From assembly GCF_016909015.1 (NCBI RefSeq), contig NZ_JAFBFA010000005.1, positions 124,001-188,000 on the forward strand: DNA of 64,000 bases, written 5' to 3'. Numbering within the stretch: the first letter of the stretch is position 1; the number at the start of each line of letters is the position of its first letter. A program made the translations under genes and the position numbers. This DNA comes from Gracilibacillus alcaliphilus (GTDB taxonomy: Bacteria > Bacillota > Bacilli > Bacillales > Amphibacillaceae). The notes beneath the pieces are model-generated. The model ran no database searches. It worked only from the letters and a program-made list of their open reading frames with translations, and had not been told where the DNA came from. Below, in pieces: positions 17,021-25,865 of this stretch.

Positions 17021-17620
17021 ATGAAATTATTATTGATTGGTGCTAATGGAACGATTGGATCGATTGTTCGAGAAGAAATGAAGAAAGAGGCAGAGATTAT
17101 TACTGCCGGGAGACACCATGCCGATATATCTGTTGATATCACATCCATAGAGAGTATCAAACAAATGTATAAAGACGTGGGAAAAGTGGATGCAGTTGTC
17201 AATACGGCAGGAGCGGCACATTTTGCTCCTTTGCAGAAGATGACTCCCGAGCAAAACCAAGTGGCTGTAAATAGTAAGCTATTAGGACAAGTGAACTTAG
17301 TGATATTAGGAATGGACGCCGTTACAGATAATGGAAGCTTTACGTTGACCACAGGTGTGCTGATGGATGATCCGATTAAACAAGCGGCCTCAGCAGCCAT
17401 GGCCAATGGCGGGGTTCGCGCCTTTGTCCAATCAGCTGCTATTGAAATGCCGCGTGGTTTACGAATCAATCATGTTAGTCCAACGATGCTGGAGGTTTCA
17501 GCGGAAAAGTATGGTTCGTTGTTCCAAGGGTTTGAGCCTGCTTCATCTGAGAGGATTGGTTTGGCTTACCGAAAAAGTATAATGGGAGCACAGACAGGAA
17601 AAGGGTTTTATGTCTATTAG
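17021..17620 (+). CDS. Atypical short-chain dehydrogenase, tandem copy 1
   Basis: 199 residues behind GGGGG. The N-terminal GANGTIGS motif is the GxxGxxG nucleotide-binding loop, and VDAVVNTAG is the NNAG-equivalent. The usual catalytic YxxxK is absent: the aligned region reads AASAAMANGGVRAFV, without Tyr or Lys. It belongs to a small atypical SDR group whose reaction I cannot name. It has a close paralogue 77 bases downstream that shares an identical 3' end of about 59 bases. Confidence 0.8.
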   Translation: MKLLLIGANGTIGSIVREEMKKEAEIITAGRHHADISVDITSIESIKQMYKDVGKVDAVVNTAGAAHFAPLQKMTPEQNQVAVNSKLLGQVNLVILGMDAVTDNGSFTLTTGVLMDDPIKQAASAAMANGGVRAFVQSAAIEMPRGLRINHVSPTMLEVSAEKYGSLFQGFEPASSERIGLAYRKSIMGAQTGKGFYVY

Positions 17621-17697
17621 AATCACTCCCTAAAGAGATTGTTCAAAGGGTGGAAAAGAGCTAGAAACCTGAAACAAAATATAATGGAGGGACATAT

Positions 17698-18297
17698 GTG
17701 AGGTTATTATTAATTGGTGCCACGGGCACGATTGGATCGATTGTCCACGAAGAATTGAAAGAAGACGCCGAAATTATTACCGCCGGGATAGATCAAGCAG
17801 ATCTCCTGGTTGATATGACTTCAACAGAGAGTATTACGCAAATGTATAAGCAGACTGGAACTGTAGATGCGGTCATCAATACAGCAGGTATAGAACATTA
17901 CGGTTTATTGCAAGAGATGACCCCAGAACAAAATCAAATCGCTGTCCAAAGTAAGCTGTTAGGACAAATCAATCTGGTGCTGCTTGGGATGGACACCTTA
18001 TCAGATAATGGCAGTTTTACGCTGACGACAGGCATTTTAATGGATGATCCAATTGTAAAAGGGGCTTCCGCCGCAATGGCCAATGGGGGAATCCGAGCCT
18101 TTGTCCAAACGGCGGCTTTAGAGCTGCCTCGGGGTTTAAGAATCAACCACGTTAGTCCAAGTATACTGGAAGCTTCCGTAGAAAAGAATGGTGCCATGTT
18201 CCAAGGATTTGAGCCAGTTTCAGCTAAACGGGTGGGCTTGGCTTACCGAAAAAGTATAATGGGAGCACAGACAGGAAAAGGGTTTTATGTCTATTAG
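17698..18297 (+). CDS. Atypical short-chain dehydrogenase, tandem copy 2
   Basis: 199 residues starting at GTG 17698 behind GGAGGGACATAT. It is the same length as copy 1 and aligns end to end without gaps, with substitutions spread through the first 180 residues. The last 20 residues (AYRKSIMGAQTGKGFYVY) and their DNA are identical. It keeps the nucleotide-binding loop GATGTIGS and also lacks YxxxK. The pair is probably one operon ended by the strong hairpin at 18315. Confidence 0.8.
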   Translation: MRLLLIGATGTIGSIVHEELKEDAEIITAGIDQADLLVDMTSTESITQMYKQTGTVDAVINTAGIEHYGLLQEMTPEQNQIAVQSKLLGQINLVLLGMDTLSDNGSFTLTTGILMDDPIVKGASAAMANGGIRAFVQTAALELPRGLRINHVSPSILEASVEKNGAMFQGFEPVSAKRVGLAYRKSIMGAQTGKGFYVY

Positions 18298-18314
18298 GCT
18301 GAAATAAGATCAAT

Positions 18315-18351
18315 AAAAATCAAGATGATGTAATGTATCATCTTGATTTTT
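18315..18351. terminator. Bidirectional Rho-independent terminator
   Basis: AAAAATCAAGATGAT pairs perfectly with ATCATCTTGATTTTT around a 7-base loop, with A and T runs on both sides. It serves the SDR pair on the + strand and the ArsR gene on the - strand. Confidence 0.88.
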
Positions 18352-18354
18352 ATG

Positions 18355-18675
18355 CTATGAATCCTCTTCTGTGAATTTTTTCAGTGCAGCTAACTTATCA
18401 TCCCAATAATGCTCAAAAAAGAGCAGGTAGTCTTGTATTTCCATTAATGGTTCGGCAGTAAGTATAAAACGAGTTTCACGGCCAATTTTCCGGCTATGCA
18501 CCAGTCCAGAAGTGGAAAGGATATGAAGATGCTTATTAACCGCAGTACGGCTGATTGGATAGTTATCTGTTATTTCAGCAATCGACATTTCCTTTTCAGC
18601 AAGTAATTGCAACATACTTCGACGTGTAGGATCTGCCAGTGCTTGAAAGACATCGTGTTTTGCTTGAGTGGTCAC
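18355..18675 (-). CDS. ArsR-family transcriptional regulator
   Basis: 106 residues starting at GTG 18675, which follows the stop of the SRPBCC frame by two bases. Winged helix-turn-helix of the ArsR type: VFQALADPTRRSMLQLLAEK, then ISRTAVNKHLHILSTSGLV. No metal-binding cysteines, so it is the metal-independent kind that commonly accompanies SRPBCC/AHSA1 genes. The coupling to the upstream SRPBCC frame supports that pairing. Confidence 0.85.
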   Translation of the reverse strand: MTTQAKHDVFQALADPTRRSMLQLLAEKEMSIAEITDNYPISRTAVNKHLHILSTSGLVHSRKIGRETRFILTAEPLMEIQDYLLFFEHYWDDKLAALKKFTEEDS

Positions 18676-18677
18676 AC

Positions 18678-19025
18678 TTATCCCTCAATATATGCCGGCA
18701 ACTTTTCTTGTACGATTTTGTCCCAGCCGTCTGCCATAAAACCACGAACGAATCGATGTGGTTGGCCAAATTCTGTTTCTTTTTCTGCATCCCATCCTGC
18801 GTGAATTAAGGTAAACTCCGTTTTTTCTGCCGATAATTTTTTTAATTGAAAAGTAAGATGCCAATCTTTTCCCCAATCAAAGCCGATTTTGTGCGGTGGG
18901 TCAAGTTCAGTTACTTTACAAGGTGAATCACCGTAGTTGCCTGTATGAAGTACAAATTCATGACCTAAAACAGGTTCAAGAGTACTAGCCATATAAGAAG
19001 TGGATGATAAATGAGTACTTGACAT
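18678..19025 (-). pseudogene. SRPBCC (AHSA1) protein with an internal deletion near the N-terminus
   Basis: The last 100 residues are a normal AHSA1 lipid/polyketide-cyclase-like domain (EPVLGHEFVLHT, CKVTELDPPHKIGFDWGKDW, HAGWDAEKE). The first 15 residues (SSTHLSSTSYMASTLEP) join the usual gene start directly to the WYMASTLEP block, dropping about 30 residues that form the first strand and helix. A direct repeat AGTACTC flanks the joint. No ribosome site precedes the ATG at 19025. It is probably inactive, though the frame is still coupled to arsR. Confidence 0.6.
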
Positions 19026-19065
19026 TAAATAGTGAATAGATGAATAATGAGGAGGATTTATATCT

Positions 19066-19104
19066 ATGCTTTTGAATGAAAAGGTGGGGGTAATATGCGT
19101 GTAA
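19066..19104 (+). CDS. 12-codon upstream ORF overlapping the LacI-type gene
   Basis: GAGGAGG at 19050 is followed by ATG 19066 and the peptide MLLNEKVGVICV, ending at TAA 19102-19104, after the ATG (19095) of the regulator in another frame. The layout allows translational coupling of the regulator. It may instead be a remnant start. Confidence 0.4.
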   Translation: MLLNEKVGVICV

Positions 19105-20147
19105 CAACAAAAAGGATTGCAGAAGAATTAGGTCTATCTATGGCGACAGTGGATCGAGTGTTGAACAATAGACAAGGGGTTAGTGCAAAAACCGTTGAGA
19201 AAGTAAAAGCGAAAGCACAAGAGTTGGGCTACAGATCAAATAAGGCAGCTAAATTTTTGGCTACACAAAAAATTACAAATGTTGCATTTATACTTCCTAA
19301 ATTTCCTGATTATTTTTGGAATGACTTAAATCACGAGATAACAGAAGGAGCCAAGTTATATGAAGATTTCGGACTAAGGGTAGATGTACATCGTGTGGAT
19401 ACCGTGCCCGTTAATCATCAAGTGGAATATATGAAAGAATTAGTTCTTGCCAAAAAATATGAAGCCATCGTTATAGCTGCTCATGATACCAAGCTTTTAG
19501 AGCCAATTATTAACCAGGCAATAAAGCAAAATATAGCGGTGTTTACCATTAATACAGATGTACCTCATAGTGAGCGGATTGCCTATGTAGGCAGTGATTA
19601 TTATGATTTTGGCTATTTAGCGGGGGAATTAATCCATTTATTCACCAAAAAAGCATCTAATGTAATTTTAATTAGAGAGACAGAAAACACGTTTCAAATG
19701 ATTAATAAAGAAAAAGGATTTAAAGATTATTTTAATAAAATGGACAAAAAAGTTCGAATAGTAGATATAAAGTATGATACAACAGCCTATATTGAAGAAG
19801 AACAACTGGAAGAACTGCTGGATCGATATATTTATACCATCATGCAAGCTGATGCCATCTATATTGCAGGTGGTTTGCTGGACAAAATTATTCAGATAGT
19901 GGATAAATGGGAGAAGAGACCAATTTTGATTGGTCATGATATTAACGAGGAAATATATCAAGCTTTTCAAAGGGATCTTATAACAGCTTCTATCTGTCAA
20001 GATCCGGTAGCACAGGCTACATTTACTATAAAGAAAATATATACGTATTTGCTAGAAGAAAATATTCCACCTGTTTCTTCACATATTGTTAAACCTGAAA
20101 TAGTTATGAAATCAAACGCAAAATATTATCTTAAAAATAAGAAATAA
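19095..20147 (+). CDS. LacI-family transcriptional regulator of the xylosidase operon
   Basis: 350 residues. The LacI helix-turn-helix and hinge are clear: TTKRIAEELGLSMATVDRVL, NNRQGVSAKTVEKVKAKAQE and LGYRSN. The rest is a periplasmic-binding-protein fold for a sugar effector (FTINTDVPHSERIAYVGSD). The form is closer to the RbsR/substrate-binding group than to CcpA. It precedes a sugar ABC importer and an alpha-xylosidase on the same strand, with a separate promoter and a 10-bp inverted repeat between, so it is the likely local regulator. Confidence 0.88.
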   Translation: MRVTTKRIAEELGLSMATVDRVLNNRQGVSAKTVEKVKAKAQELGYRSNKAAKFLATQKITNVAFILPKFPDYFWNDLNHEITEGAKLYEDFGLRVDVHRVDTVPVNHQVEYMKELVLAKKYEAIVIAAHDTKLLEPIINQAIKQNIAVFTINTDVPHSERIAYVGSDYYDFGYLAGELIHLFTKKASNVILIRETENTFQMINKEKGFKDYFNKMDKKVRIVDIKYDTTAYIEEEQLEELLDRYIYTIMQADAIYIAGGLLDKIIQIVDKWEKRPILIGHDINEEIYQAFQRDLITASICQDPVAQATFTIKKIYTYLLEENIPPVSSHIVKPEIVMKSNAKYYLKNKK

Positions 20148-20157
20148 TAAAAAATGA

Positions 20158-20186
20158 TTGACGTACCTCATTTGTTGTTTTATAAT
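20158..20186 (+). promoter_or_regulatory. Promoter of the xylosidase/importer operon
   Basis: TTGACG (20158-20163), a 17-base spacer and a perfect TATAAT (20181-20186). The spacer begins with half of the ACGTACCTCA inverted repeat. Confidence 0.75.
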
Positions 20187-20265
20187 CTTTTACATACTAA
20201 AATTTGATGAAAACACTTACTTATTGTGTTATTCATCTGTTTTTTTAAGTAAAACTGAGGTACGT
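20161..20265. promoter_or_regulatory. Widely spaced inverted repeat, candidate LacI-type operators
   Basis: ACGTACCTCA (20161-20170) and its exact reverse complement TGAGGTACGT (20256-20265) flank the transcription start. One lies in the -35/-10 spacer and the other about 70 bases into the leader. They could be two operators held in a DNA loop, or arms of a long-range RNA stem. Confidence 0.5.
20208..20221 (+). promoter_or_regulatory. Weak cre-like site
   Basis: TGAAAACACTTACT resembles the CcpA cre consensus TGAAAGCGCTTACA, but the central CG is changed to CA. It lies about 15 bases past the predicted start, a normal place for catabolite repression. Confidence 0.35.
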
Positions 20266-20345
20266 ACATCATTAGTGGGATTTTATGGAGGTGTAAGAAA
20301 GTTAATAGTGGTATGCAAGAAAAAAATACATTTAGGAGGACAAAG

Positions 20346-21617
20346 ATGAGATTTAAAATACCTTTTGTGTTGTTAATTTTGTTAAGTTTACTAGCAGCTT
20401 GTGGTTCTAATGGAAGCGATGACAATAATGGAGACCAAGTAGTATTAGATATATTCAATATTAAAGTGGAAACGACGGAACAATTAGATAATTTAATAGA
20501 CATTTACGAAAGCGAAAATGAAAATATAAAGATTAATGTGACTACAGTTGGCGGAGGACAAGATGCTGCTTCCGCTTTACAAGCAAAATTCTCTTCTAAT
20601 GAAGAACCTTCTATTTTCTTATTGGGTGGATTATCTGATGTAGAAAAATATCAAGATTATTTATTAGACGTTTCTGATATGGAAAGTGCGATTCAAGCGA
20701 TAGACGGGACGTTAAATGGTGTATCAATTGATGACACGCCTTATGGTATTCCATTAAATATCGAAGGGTACGGATGGATGATTAACAAAGATATTTTTGA
20801 AAGAGCTGGCGTAGAGCCTGACTCAATTGATAGTTATGAAACCTTTGTTGAGGCAGTGGAAGTCATCGATTCCCAAAAAGAAGAATTAGGAATAGACGCA
20901 GTCTTTGGGTTCAGCGGAATGGAAGACTGGGTAGTAAGTCAATTTTCCAGTCACTTCACCAGTCCTGAATTCGATCATGATGAAGCAGTTGGTTATGAAT
21001 CAGATGAATTGAATTTTGAGTATGGAGATCGGATGAAAGAATATACAGATTTAGTCAATCAATATAACATACAGCCTATCTTATCTTTGGATTATAGTAC
21101 GTCAGTAGAAGAATTGTTTACCAACGAGCGAGTTGCAATGGTACATCAAGGTAACTGGATTGTACCTTCTTTAAACAGTATGGATGAAAGTTTTGCAGAA
21201 GAAAAGTTAAGTATCTTGCCTTTATTTGTGGAATCAGATGAAGAAGGAAAGATAATAGCAGGACCATCTTGGTATTGGGGAATTAATGGAGAAAAAGATG
21301 AAGAAGAAGTAGAAGAAGCAAAGAAATTTCTTGATTGGATGTACACCTCTGAAACTGGCAAGGAATTAATTACGGAAGACTTTCAATATATACCTGCTCA
21401 TGAAGGATATGATACAGATATGATTACAGATCCTACATCGGCAGAAATATATGAGATGGTGTTAGATGAACAAGTAGGGATGTGGGCTAATAATCAATAT
21501 CCAGATGGATTTTTCTCCGTAGCTTTATTTCCTGAATTTCAAAAATATTTAGATGGACAAAAAAATTGGGAAGAGTTTGAAGAAACAATTAGCCAATCAT
21601 TTACGGAGATGCGTTAA
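20346..21617 (+). CDS. Sugar ABC transporter substrate-binding lipoprotein
   Basis: Start chosen at ATG 20346 behind TTAGGAGGACAAAG. 423 residues with a lipoprotein signal (FVLLILLSLLAAC) and a family 1 extracellular solute-binding fold (FERAGVEPDSIDSYETFVEA, GPSWYWGING, FLDWMYTSETGKEL). It would capture an oligosaccharide outside the membrane and deliver it to the two permeases encoded next. The xylosidase at the operon end suggests xyloglucan-derived or isoprimeverose-type sugars. An 11-bp hairpin follows and may raise its expression over the permeases. Confidence 0.92.
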   Translation: MRFKIPFVLLILLSLLAACGSNGSDDNNGDQVVLDIFNIKVETTEQLDNLIDIYESENENIKINVTTVGGGQDAASALQAKFSSNEEPSIFLLGGLSDVEKYQDYLLDVSDMESAIQAIDGTLNGVSIDDTPYGIPLNIEGYGWMINKDIFERAGVEPDSIDSYETFVEAVEVIDSQKEELGIDAVFGFSGMEDWVVSQFSSHFTSPEFDHDEAVGYESDELNFEYGDRMKEYTDLVNQYNIQPILSLDYSTSVEELFTNERVAMVHQGNWIVPSLNSMDESFAEEKLSILPLFVESDEEGKIIAGPSWYWGINGEKDEEEVEEAKKFLDWMYTSETGKELITEDFQYIPAHEGYDTDMITDPTSAEIYEMVLDEQVGMWANNQYPDGFFSVALFPEFQKYLDGQKNWEEFEETISQSFTEMR

Positions 21618-21630
21618 AGCTTTCCTGGTT

Positions 21631-21660
21631 GATGGAACAAGCGATTAGACTTGTTCCATC
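21631..21660 (+). other. Intercistronic hairpin between binding protein and permease
   Basis: GATGGAACAAG (21631-21641) pairs exactly with CTTGTTCCATC (21650-21660). No T run follows, so it looks like a message-stabilising or partial-attenuation stem rather than a full terminator. Confidence 0.65.
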
Positions 21661-21687
21661 CCATCTAGGAATAGAGGAGTGAAAAAC

Positions 21688-22551
21688 ATGACTTTTAAAA
21701 ATCGTACATATTGGTTATTTTTGTTACCCACATTACTAGCTCTTTTAATAGTGTTAATCCTCCCTTTTTTCCAAGGAGTGTACTATTCGTTTACGGCCTA
21801 TAATGGGTTTCAAGTATCTGAATTTGTAGGATTTCAAAATTATATTAATTTATTATCAGATTCTCAATTTCTTTATAGTTTAAGATTCACAGCAGGTTTT
21901 TCGATTGCTTCGGTAATAGGGATAAATGTTATCGGTTTGGCATTTGCCATATTAGTTACACAAAAACTGGGGAAAGTAAGCACCCTGTTTCGGACCATTT
22001 ATTTTATGCCAAACCTTATTGGCGGAATTATATTAGGGTTCATCTGGCAGTTTATTTTTCTAAAGGCTTTTACAGGGATTGCAGATTTTACCGGCTTAGA
22101 TTTCTTTAGAGGCTGGTTGTCAGATACACAAACTGGTTTTTGGGGCTTAGTGATCTTATTTGTCTGGCAAATGAGTGGTTATATTATGGTTATTTATATT
22201 TCATTCTTAAATAATGTGCCTAAAGAATTACTAGAAGCAGCAACAATAGATGGTGCAAATAAATGGCAAAGCTTTTGGCGAGTGAAATTTCCACTTATTA
22301 TTCCTGCGTTTACAGTTAGTTTATTTTTAACTTTATCTAACGCTTTTAAAGTATATGATCAAAACATGGCGTTGACGGCAGGGGGACCATTTGGTTCAAC
22401 AGAAATGACTACGATGAATATTTATGATACAGCTTTCAAAATTCAAGATATGGGATATGCGCAATCTAAAGCGATTGTTTTTCTAATCATTATTACACTT
22501 ATTTCTGTTATCCAACTGTATATTACACGTAAAAAGGAGACAGAACTATGA
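21688..22551 (+). CDS. Sugar ABC transporter permease (MalF-like)
   Basis: Start chosen at ATG 21688, eight bases after AGAGGAG; a GTG at 21679 is too close. 287 residues, six transmembrane helices, and the EAA loop EAATIDGANKWQSFWRVKFP near residue 190. It pairs with the next permease, whose ATG overlaps this stop (ATGA), forming the transport channel for the binding protein upstream. Confidence 0.92.
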   Translation: MTFKNRTYWLFLLPTLLALLIVLILPFFQGVYYSFTAYNGFQVSEFVGFQNYINLLSDSQFLYSLRFTAGFSIASVIGINVIGLAFAILVTQKLGKVSTLFRTIYFMPNLIGGIILGFIWQFIFLKAFTGIADFTGLDFFRGWLSDTQTGFWGLVILFVWQMSGYIMVIYISFLNNVPKELLEAATIDGANKWQSFWRVKFPLIIPAFTVSLFLTLSNAFKVYDQNMALTAGGPFGSTEMTTMNIYDTAFKIQDMGYAQSKAIVFLIIITLISVIQLYITRKKETEL

Positions 22552-23372
22552 GAAATCAAGAACGTATGCATAAATACATGATGGTGTTTATCGGCGCAGT
22601 TGTCTCTTTATTATGGATATACCCATTTTATCTAGTATTTGTTAATTCAATTAAAACAAAAGCAGGAATTTTTGAAAGTACCCTATCTTTACCAAGTGAA
22701 CCAACCTTAGAAAACTATCCAACTGCATTTGGAGAACTAGATTTTGCATTAACATTTTTAAATTCTGTGATAATCACGGGAGGGAGTATTTTTCTCATTG
22801 TAATGTTTACCTCCATGGCAGCGTATGCTCTTTCACGCAGACCAAGCAAAACTAGTACCGTAATATACTTTCTATTTGCTATATGTATGTTAATTCCATT
22901 TCAGTCTATTATGATCCCGTTAGTTTCCATATTTGGAGCGGTAGATATGTTAAACAGAACGGGTTTATCGATTATGTATTTAGGTCTGGGTTCCAGTTTA
23001 GCTGTTTTTCTTTATGTTGGAGCCATGAAAGGTATACCTAAAGCATTGGATGAAGCCGCCATTATAGATGGTTGTAATAGATTTCAAGTTTACTGGCATA
23101 TTATCCTGCCGATGTTGAAATCTACAACGGTTACAGTCATCGTACTAAATGCGATATGGTTTTGGAACGATTATTTATTACCATCCATTGTTATTAATAA
23201 GGAAGGTATGTATACGATACCGCTTCGAACATTTTACTTTTTCGGAGAGTATTCTACACAGTGGCATTTAGCTCTAGCAGCTCTGGTAATAGCTATGATA
23301 CCAATCATTGTGCTGTACATGTTTTTACAAAAATATATTATTGATGGTATTTCAGATGGAGCTGTTAAATAA
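22548..23372 (+). CDS. Sugar ABC transporter permease (MalG-like)
   Basis: 274 residues overlapping the previous gene by four bases. Six transmembrane helices and the EAA loop DEAAIIDGCNRFQVYWHIIL. The end (YMFLQKYIIDGISDGAVK) is the usual C-terminus of this family. No ATPase gene lies in the operon; by analogy with Bacillus importers, a shared MsmX-type ATPase is expected to power it. Confidence 0.92.
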   Translation: MRNQERMHKYMMVFIGAVVSLLWIYPFYLVFVNSIKTKAGIFESTLSLPSEPTLENYPTAFGELDFALTFLNSVIITGGSIFLIVMFTSMAAYALSRRPSKTSTVIYFLFAICMLIPFQSIMIPLVSIFGAVDMLNRTGLSIMYLGLGSSLAVFLYVGAMKGIPKALDEAAIIDGCNRFQVYWHIILPMLKSTTVTVIVLNAIWFWNDYLLPSIVINKEGMYTIPLRTFYFFGEYSTQWHLALAALVIAMIPIIVLYMFLQKYIIDGISDGAVK

Positions 23373-23390
23373 ATTAGAGGAGAGAGACAG

Positions 23391-25655
23391 ATGAAATTTA
23401 CTGATGGAAATTGGTTAGTAAGAGAAGGATATAGCATTCACTTTCCAAGATTTATTCACGAAGTCGTTGAAAAAGATGGGGTCATCACACTTTATGCACC
23501 TTGTAAGTATATTAACAATCGCGGCAATACACTGGATGGGCCGTTATTAACGATTAAAATTTCCGCACCATTAAATGATGTAATCAGGATACAAACATGG
23601 CATTTTACTGGAAGAAAAGCAAAATATCCTAATTTTGAGGTGCTCGACCAAGCAAATAAAATCGAATGGAAAGAGGAGGACGATACCCTTTCCTTTACAA
23701 GTGGACAACTATATTTAAAGATATCTAAAAAAGACTTTTCATTATCTTTTGAAAATACAAACGGTAAATTGACTACTGGTGATGCAAAAGCTCTTGCATG
23801 GATTAAAGGTCCAGAAGAAAAAACATATATGAGGGGGCAGCTTCAATTAGGTGTAGGTGAACATCTTTATGGATTAGGTGAGCGTTTTACTCCTTTTGTG
23901 AAAAATGGCCAGACCGTAGATGTATGGAATAAAGATGGCGGCACCAGTTCCGAACAATCGTATAAAAATGTTCCTTTTTATTTAAGCAGTAAGGGGTATG
24001 GTGTGTTTGTTAATCATCCAGAAGAAGTAAGTTATGAATTAGGTTCAGAAGTAGTATCTCGTTCTCAATTCAGTGTGGAGGGGGAATATTTGGATTATTA
24101 CCTTATTAATGGTCCCACACCGAAAGAAGTCATCAGCAGATACACAGAATTGACGGGTAAACCAGCTTTACCGCCTGCTTGGAGCTTTGGATTATGGTTA
24201 TCTACCTCTTTTACTACAAATTATAATGAAGAAACCGTGAACCATTTTGTCGATGGTATGTCTGAAAGAGGGATTCCGTTAACTGTTTTTCATTTTGATT
24301 GCTTCTGGATGAAGGAATTTGAATGGACCAGTTTTATGTGGGATGAACGAAATTTCCCAGACCCACAAGGCATGTTAAACCGTTTAAAAGCAAAAGGTTT
24401 AAAAATATGCGTTTGGATTAATCCATATATTGCTCAAAAGTCTCCACTATTTGATGAAGGTGTGGAAAAAGGCTATCTCATTCAAAAACCGAATGGTGAT
24501 GTTTGGCAATGGGATTTATGGCAAGCAGGTATGGGAATTGTAGACTTCACGAATCCTGCTGCTTGTGAGTGGTATAAAGAGAAATTAAAAACACTCCTGG
24601 ATATGGGAGTAGATTCATTCAAAACAGATTTTGGCGAAAGAATTCCTACGGATGTTGTTTATCATGACGGATCTGACCCTCAAAAAATGCATAATTATTA
24701 TTCCTATGCATTTAATGAACTTGTTTTTGGCTTATTGAAAGAAGAGTTAGGAGAAAAAGAAGCGGTCGTGTTTGCCCGCTCTTCTACAACAGGTGGACAA
24801 CAATTCCCTGTTCATTGGGGGGGAGATTGCGATTCGACTTATGATGCGATGGCAGAAAGTTTACGTGGTGGGTTATCATTAACTACTTCCGGCTTTGGTT
24901 ATTGGAGTCATGATATAGGTGGTTTTGAAAATACAGCGACTCCTGATGTCTTTAAACGCTGGACAGCCTTTGGCCTATTATCAAGTCATAGCCGTTTTCA
25001 TGGAAGCTCATCGTATCGAGTACCATGGCATTTTGATGAAGAAGCGGTAGATGTGGCACGACATTTTACAAAATTAAAGAATAGTCTTATGCCTTATATT
25101 TATGGCCAAGCAGTTGAGAATAATGAAACTGGGGTTCCTGTCATGCGTTCAATGCATGTGGAATTTCCAGAAGATCCGTTATGTGAAACACTGGATCGAC
25201 AATATATGTTAGGCGATTCTATTTTAGTAGCTCCGATCTTTAATGATGAAGGAATAGGTTCTTTCTATTTACCAGAAGGAAAATGGACACACTACTTAAC
25301 AAATACGGTTATAGAGGGTGGCAAATGGATAAAAGAAAAATATGATTACTTTAGTCTGCCCATTTTTATCAAGCCAAATACGATTTTACCAACTGGAAAG
25401 AATGAGGAACACCCTGTTTATGACTATTCTGATGAACTTGTCTTTAAGCTTTATGAAATAGATAATCATCATGAAGTAATCCAAGAGTTAGTCAATACAG
25501 ATGGAGAGAAATTCGGCTCCATCAAAATACGCCGTCAAGACCAAACATTAAAAGTAGAAATAAATGGCTTAAATAAACCTTATCAAATAGAGCTAAAAGG
25601 ACAGACTGCATTTGAAGGTGGTCCGGAAGACAAGCAGGTAGAGATAGAGCTATAA
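23391..25655 (+). CDS. yicI: Alpha-xylosidase, glycoside hydrolase family 31 (YicI-like)
   Basis: 754 residues behind GGAGAGAG, no signal peptide, so cytoplasmic. It matches E. coli YicI closely in its active-site blocks. The nucleophile is Asp413 in SFKTDFGERIPTDV (YicI Asp416), and the acid/base is Asp479 in HWGGDCDSTYDAMAESLRGG (YicI Asp482). The WSHDIGGFEN block is also present. Order of domains: N-terminal beta sandwich, (beta/alpha)8 barrel from about 250 to 590, then C-terminal beta domains. It should release xylose from alpha-xylosides such as isoprimeverose imported by the preceding ABC system. A strong terminator follows. Confidence 0.93.
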   Translation: MKFTDGNWLVREGYSIHFPRFIHEVVEKDGVITLYAPCKYINNRGNTLDGPLLTIKISAPLNDVIRIQTWHFTGRKAKYPNFEVLDQANKIEWKEEDDTLSFTSGQLYLKISKKDFSLSFENTNGKLTTGDAKALAWIKGPEEKTYMRGQLQLGVGEHLYGLGERFTPFVKNGQTVDVWNKDGGTSSEQSYKNVPFYLSSKGYGVFVNHPEEVSYELGSEVVSRSQFSVEGEYLDYYLINGPTPKEVISRYTELTGKPALPPAWSFGLWLSTSFTTNYNEETVNHFVDGMSERGIPLTVFHFDCFWMKEFEWTSFMWDERNFPDPQGMLNRLKAKGLKICVWINPYIAQKSPLFDEGVEKGYLIQKPNGDVWQWDLWQAGMGIVDFTNPAACEWYKEKLKTLLDMGVDSFKTDFGERIPTDVVYHDGSDPQKMHNYYSYAFNELVFGLLKEELGEKEAVVFARSSTTGGQQFPVHWGGDCDSTYDAMAESLRGGLSLTTSGFGYWSHDIGGFENTATPDVFKRWTAFGLLSSHSRFHGSSSYRVPWHFDEEAVDVARHFTKLKNSLMPYIYGQAVENNETGVPVMRSMHVEFPEDPLCETLDRQYMLGDSILVAPIFNDEGIGSFYLPEGKWTHYLTNTVIEGGKWIKEKYDYFSLPIFIKPNTILPTGKNEEHPVYDYSDELVFKLYEIDNHHEVIQELVNTDGEKFGSIKIRRQDQTLKVEINGLNKPYQIELKGQTAFEGGPEDKQVEIEL

Positions 25656-25775
25656 TCTAGTACCAAAAGGTTAATTTTAATCTAAAATAAGCACAATCAT
25701 AAGGGATATGAATGCTTATCATGTTTGATGTAGCAATTAAACTCATGCTAAAGCATGAAAAACCTCTGAAAAATA

Positions 25776-25812
25776 AGAATCGAAGGGATGGCCTCTTCGA
25801 TTCTATTTTTTT
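25776..25812 (+). terminator. Rho-independent terminator of the xylosidase operon
   Basis: AGAATCGAAG pairs with CTTCGATTCT, followed by ATTTTTTTG. It lies 120 bases after the yicI-like stop. Confidence 0.85.
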
Positions 25813-25865
25813 GAGAGTGAATGCCAACTAGCAACTTTAATAGAAGGCGAGTTCGTTTCTTTGTT

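Noticed and set aside
20158..20349. 63-codon frame in the xylosidase operon leader
   Set aside because: It begins inside the -35 box of a strong promoter, so it cannot be translated from that transcript.
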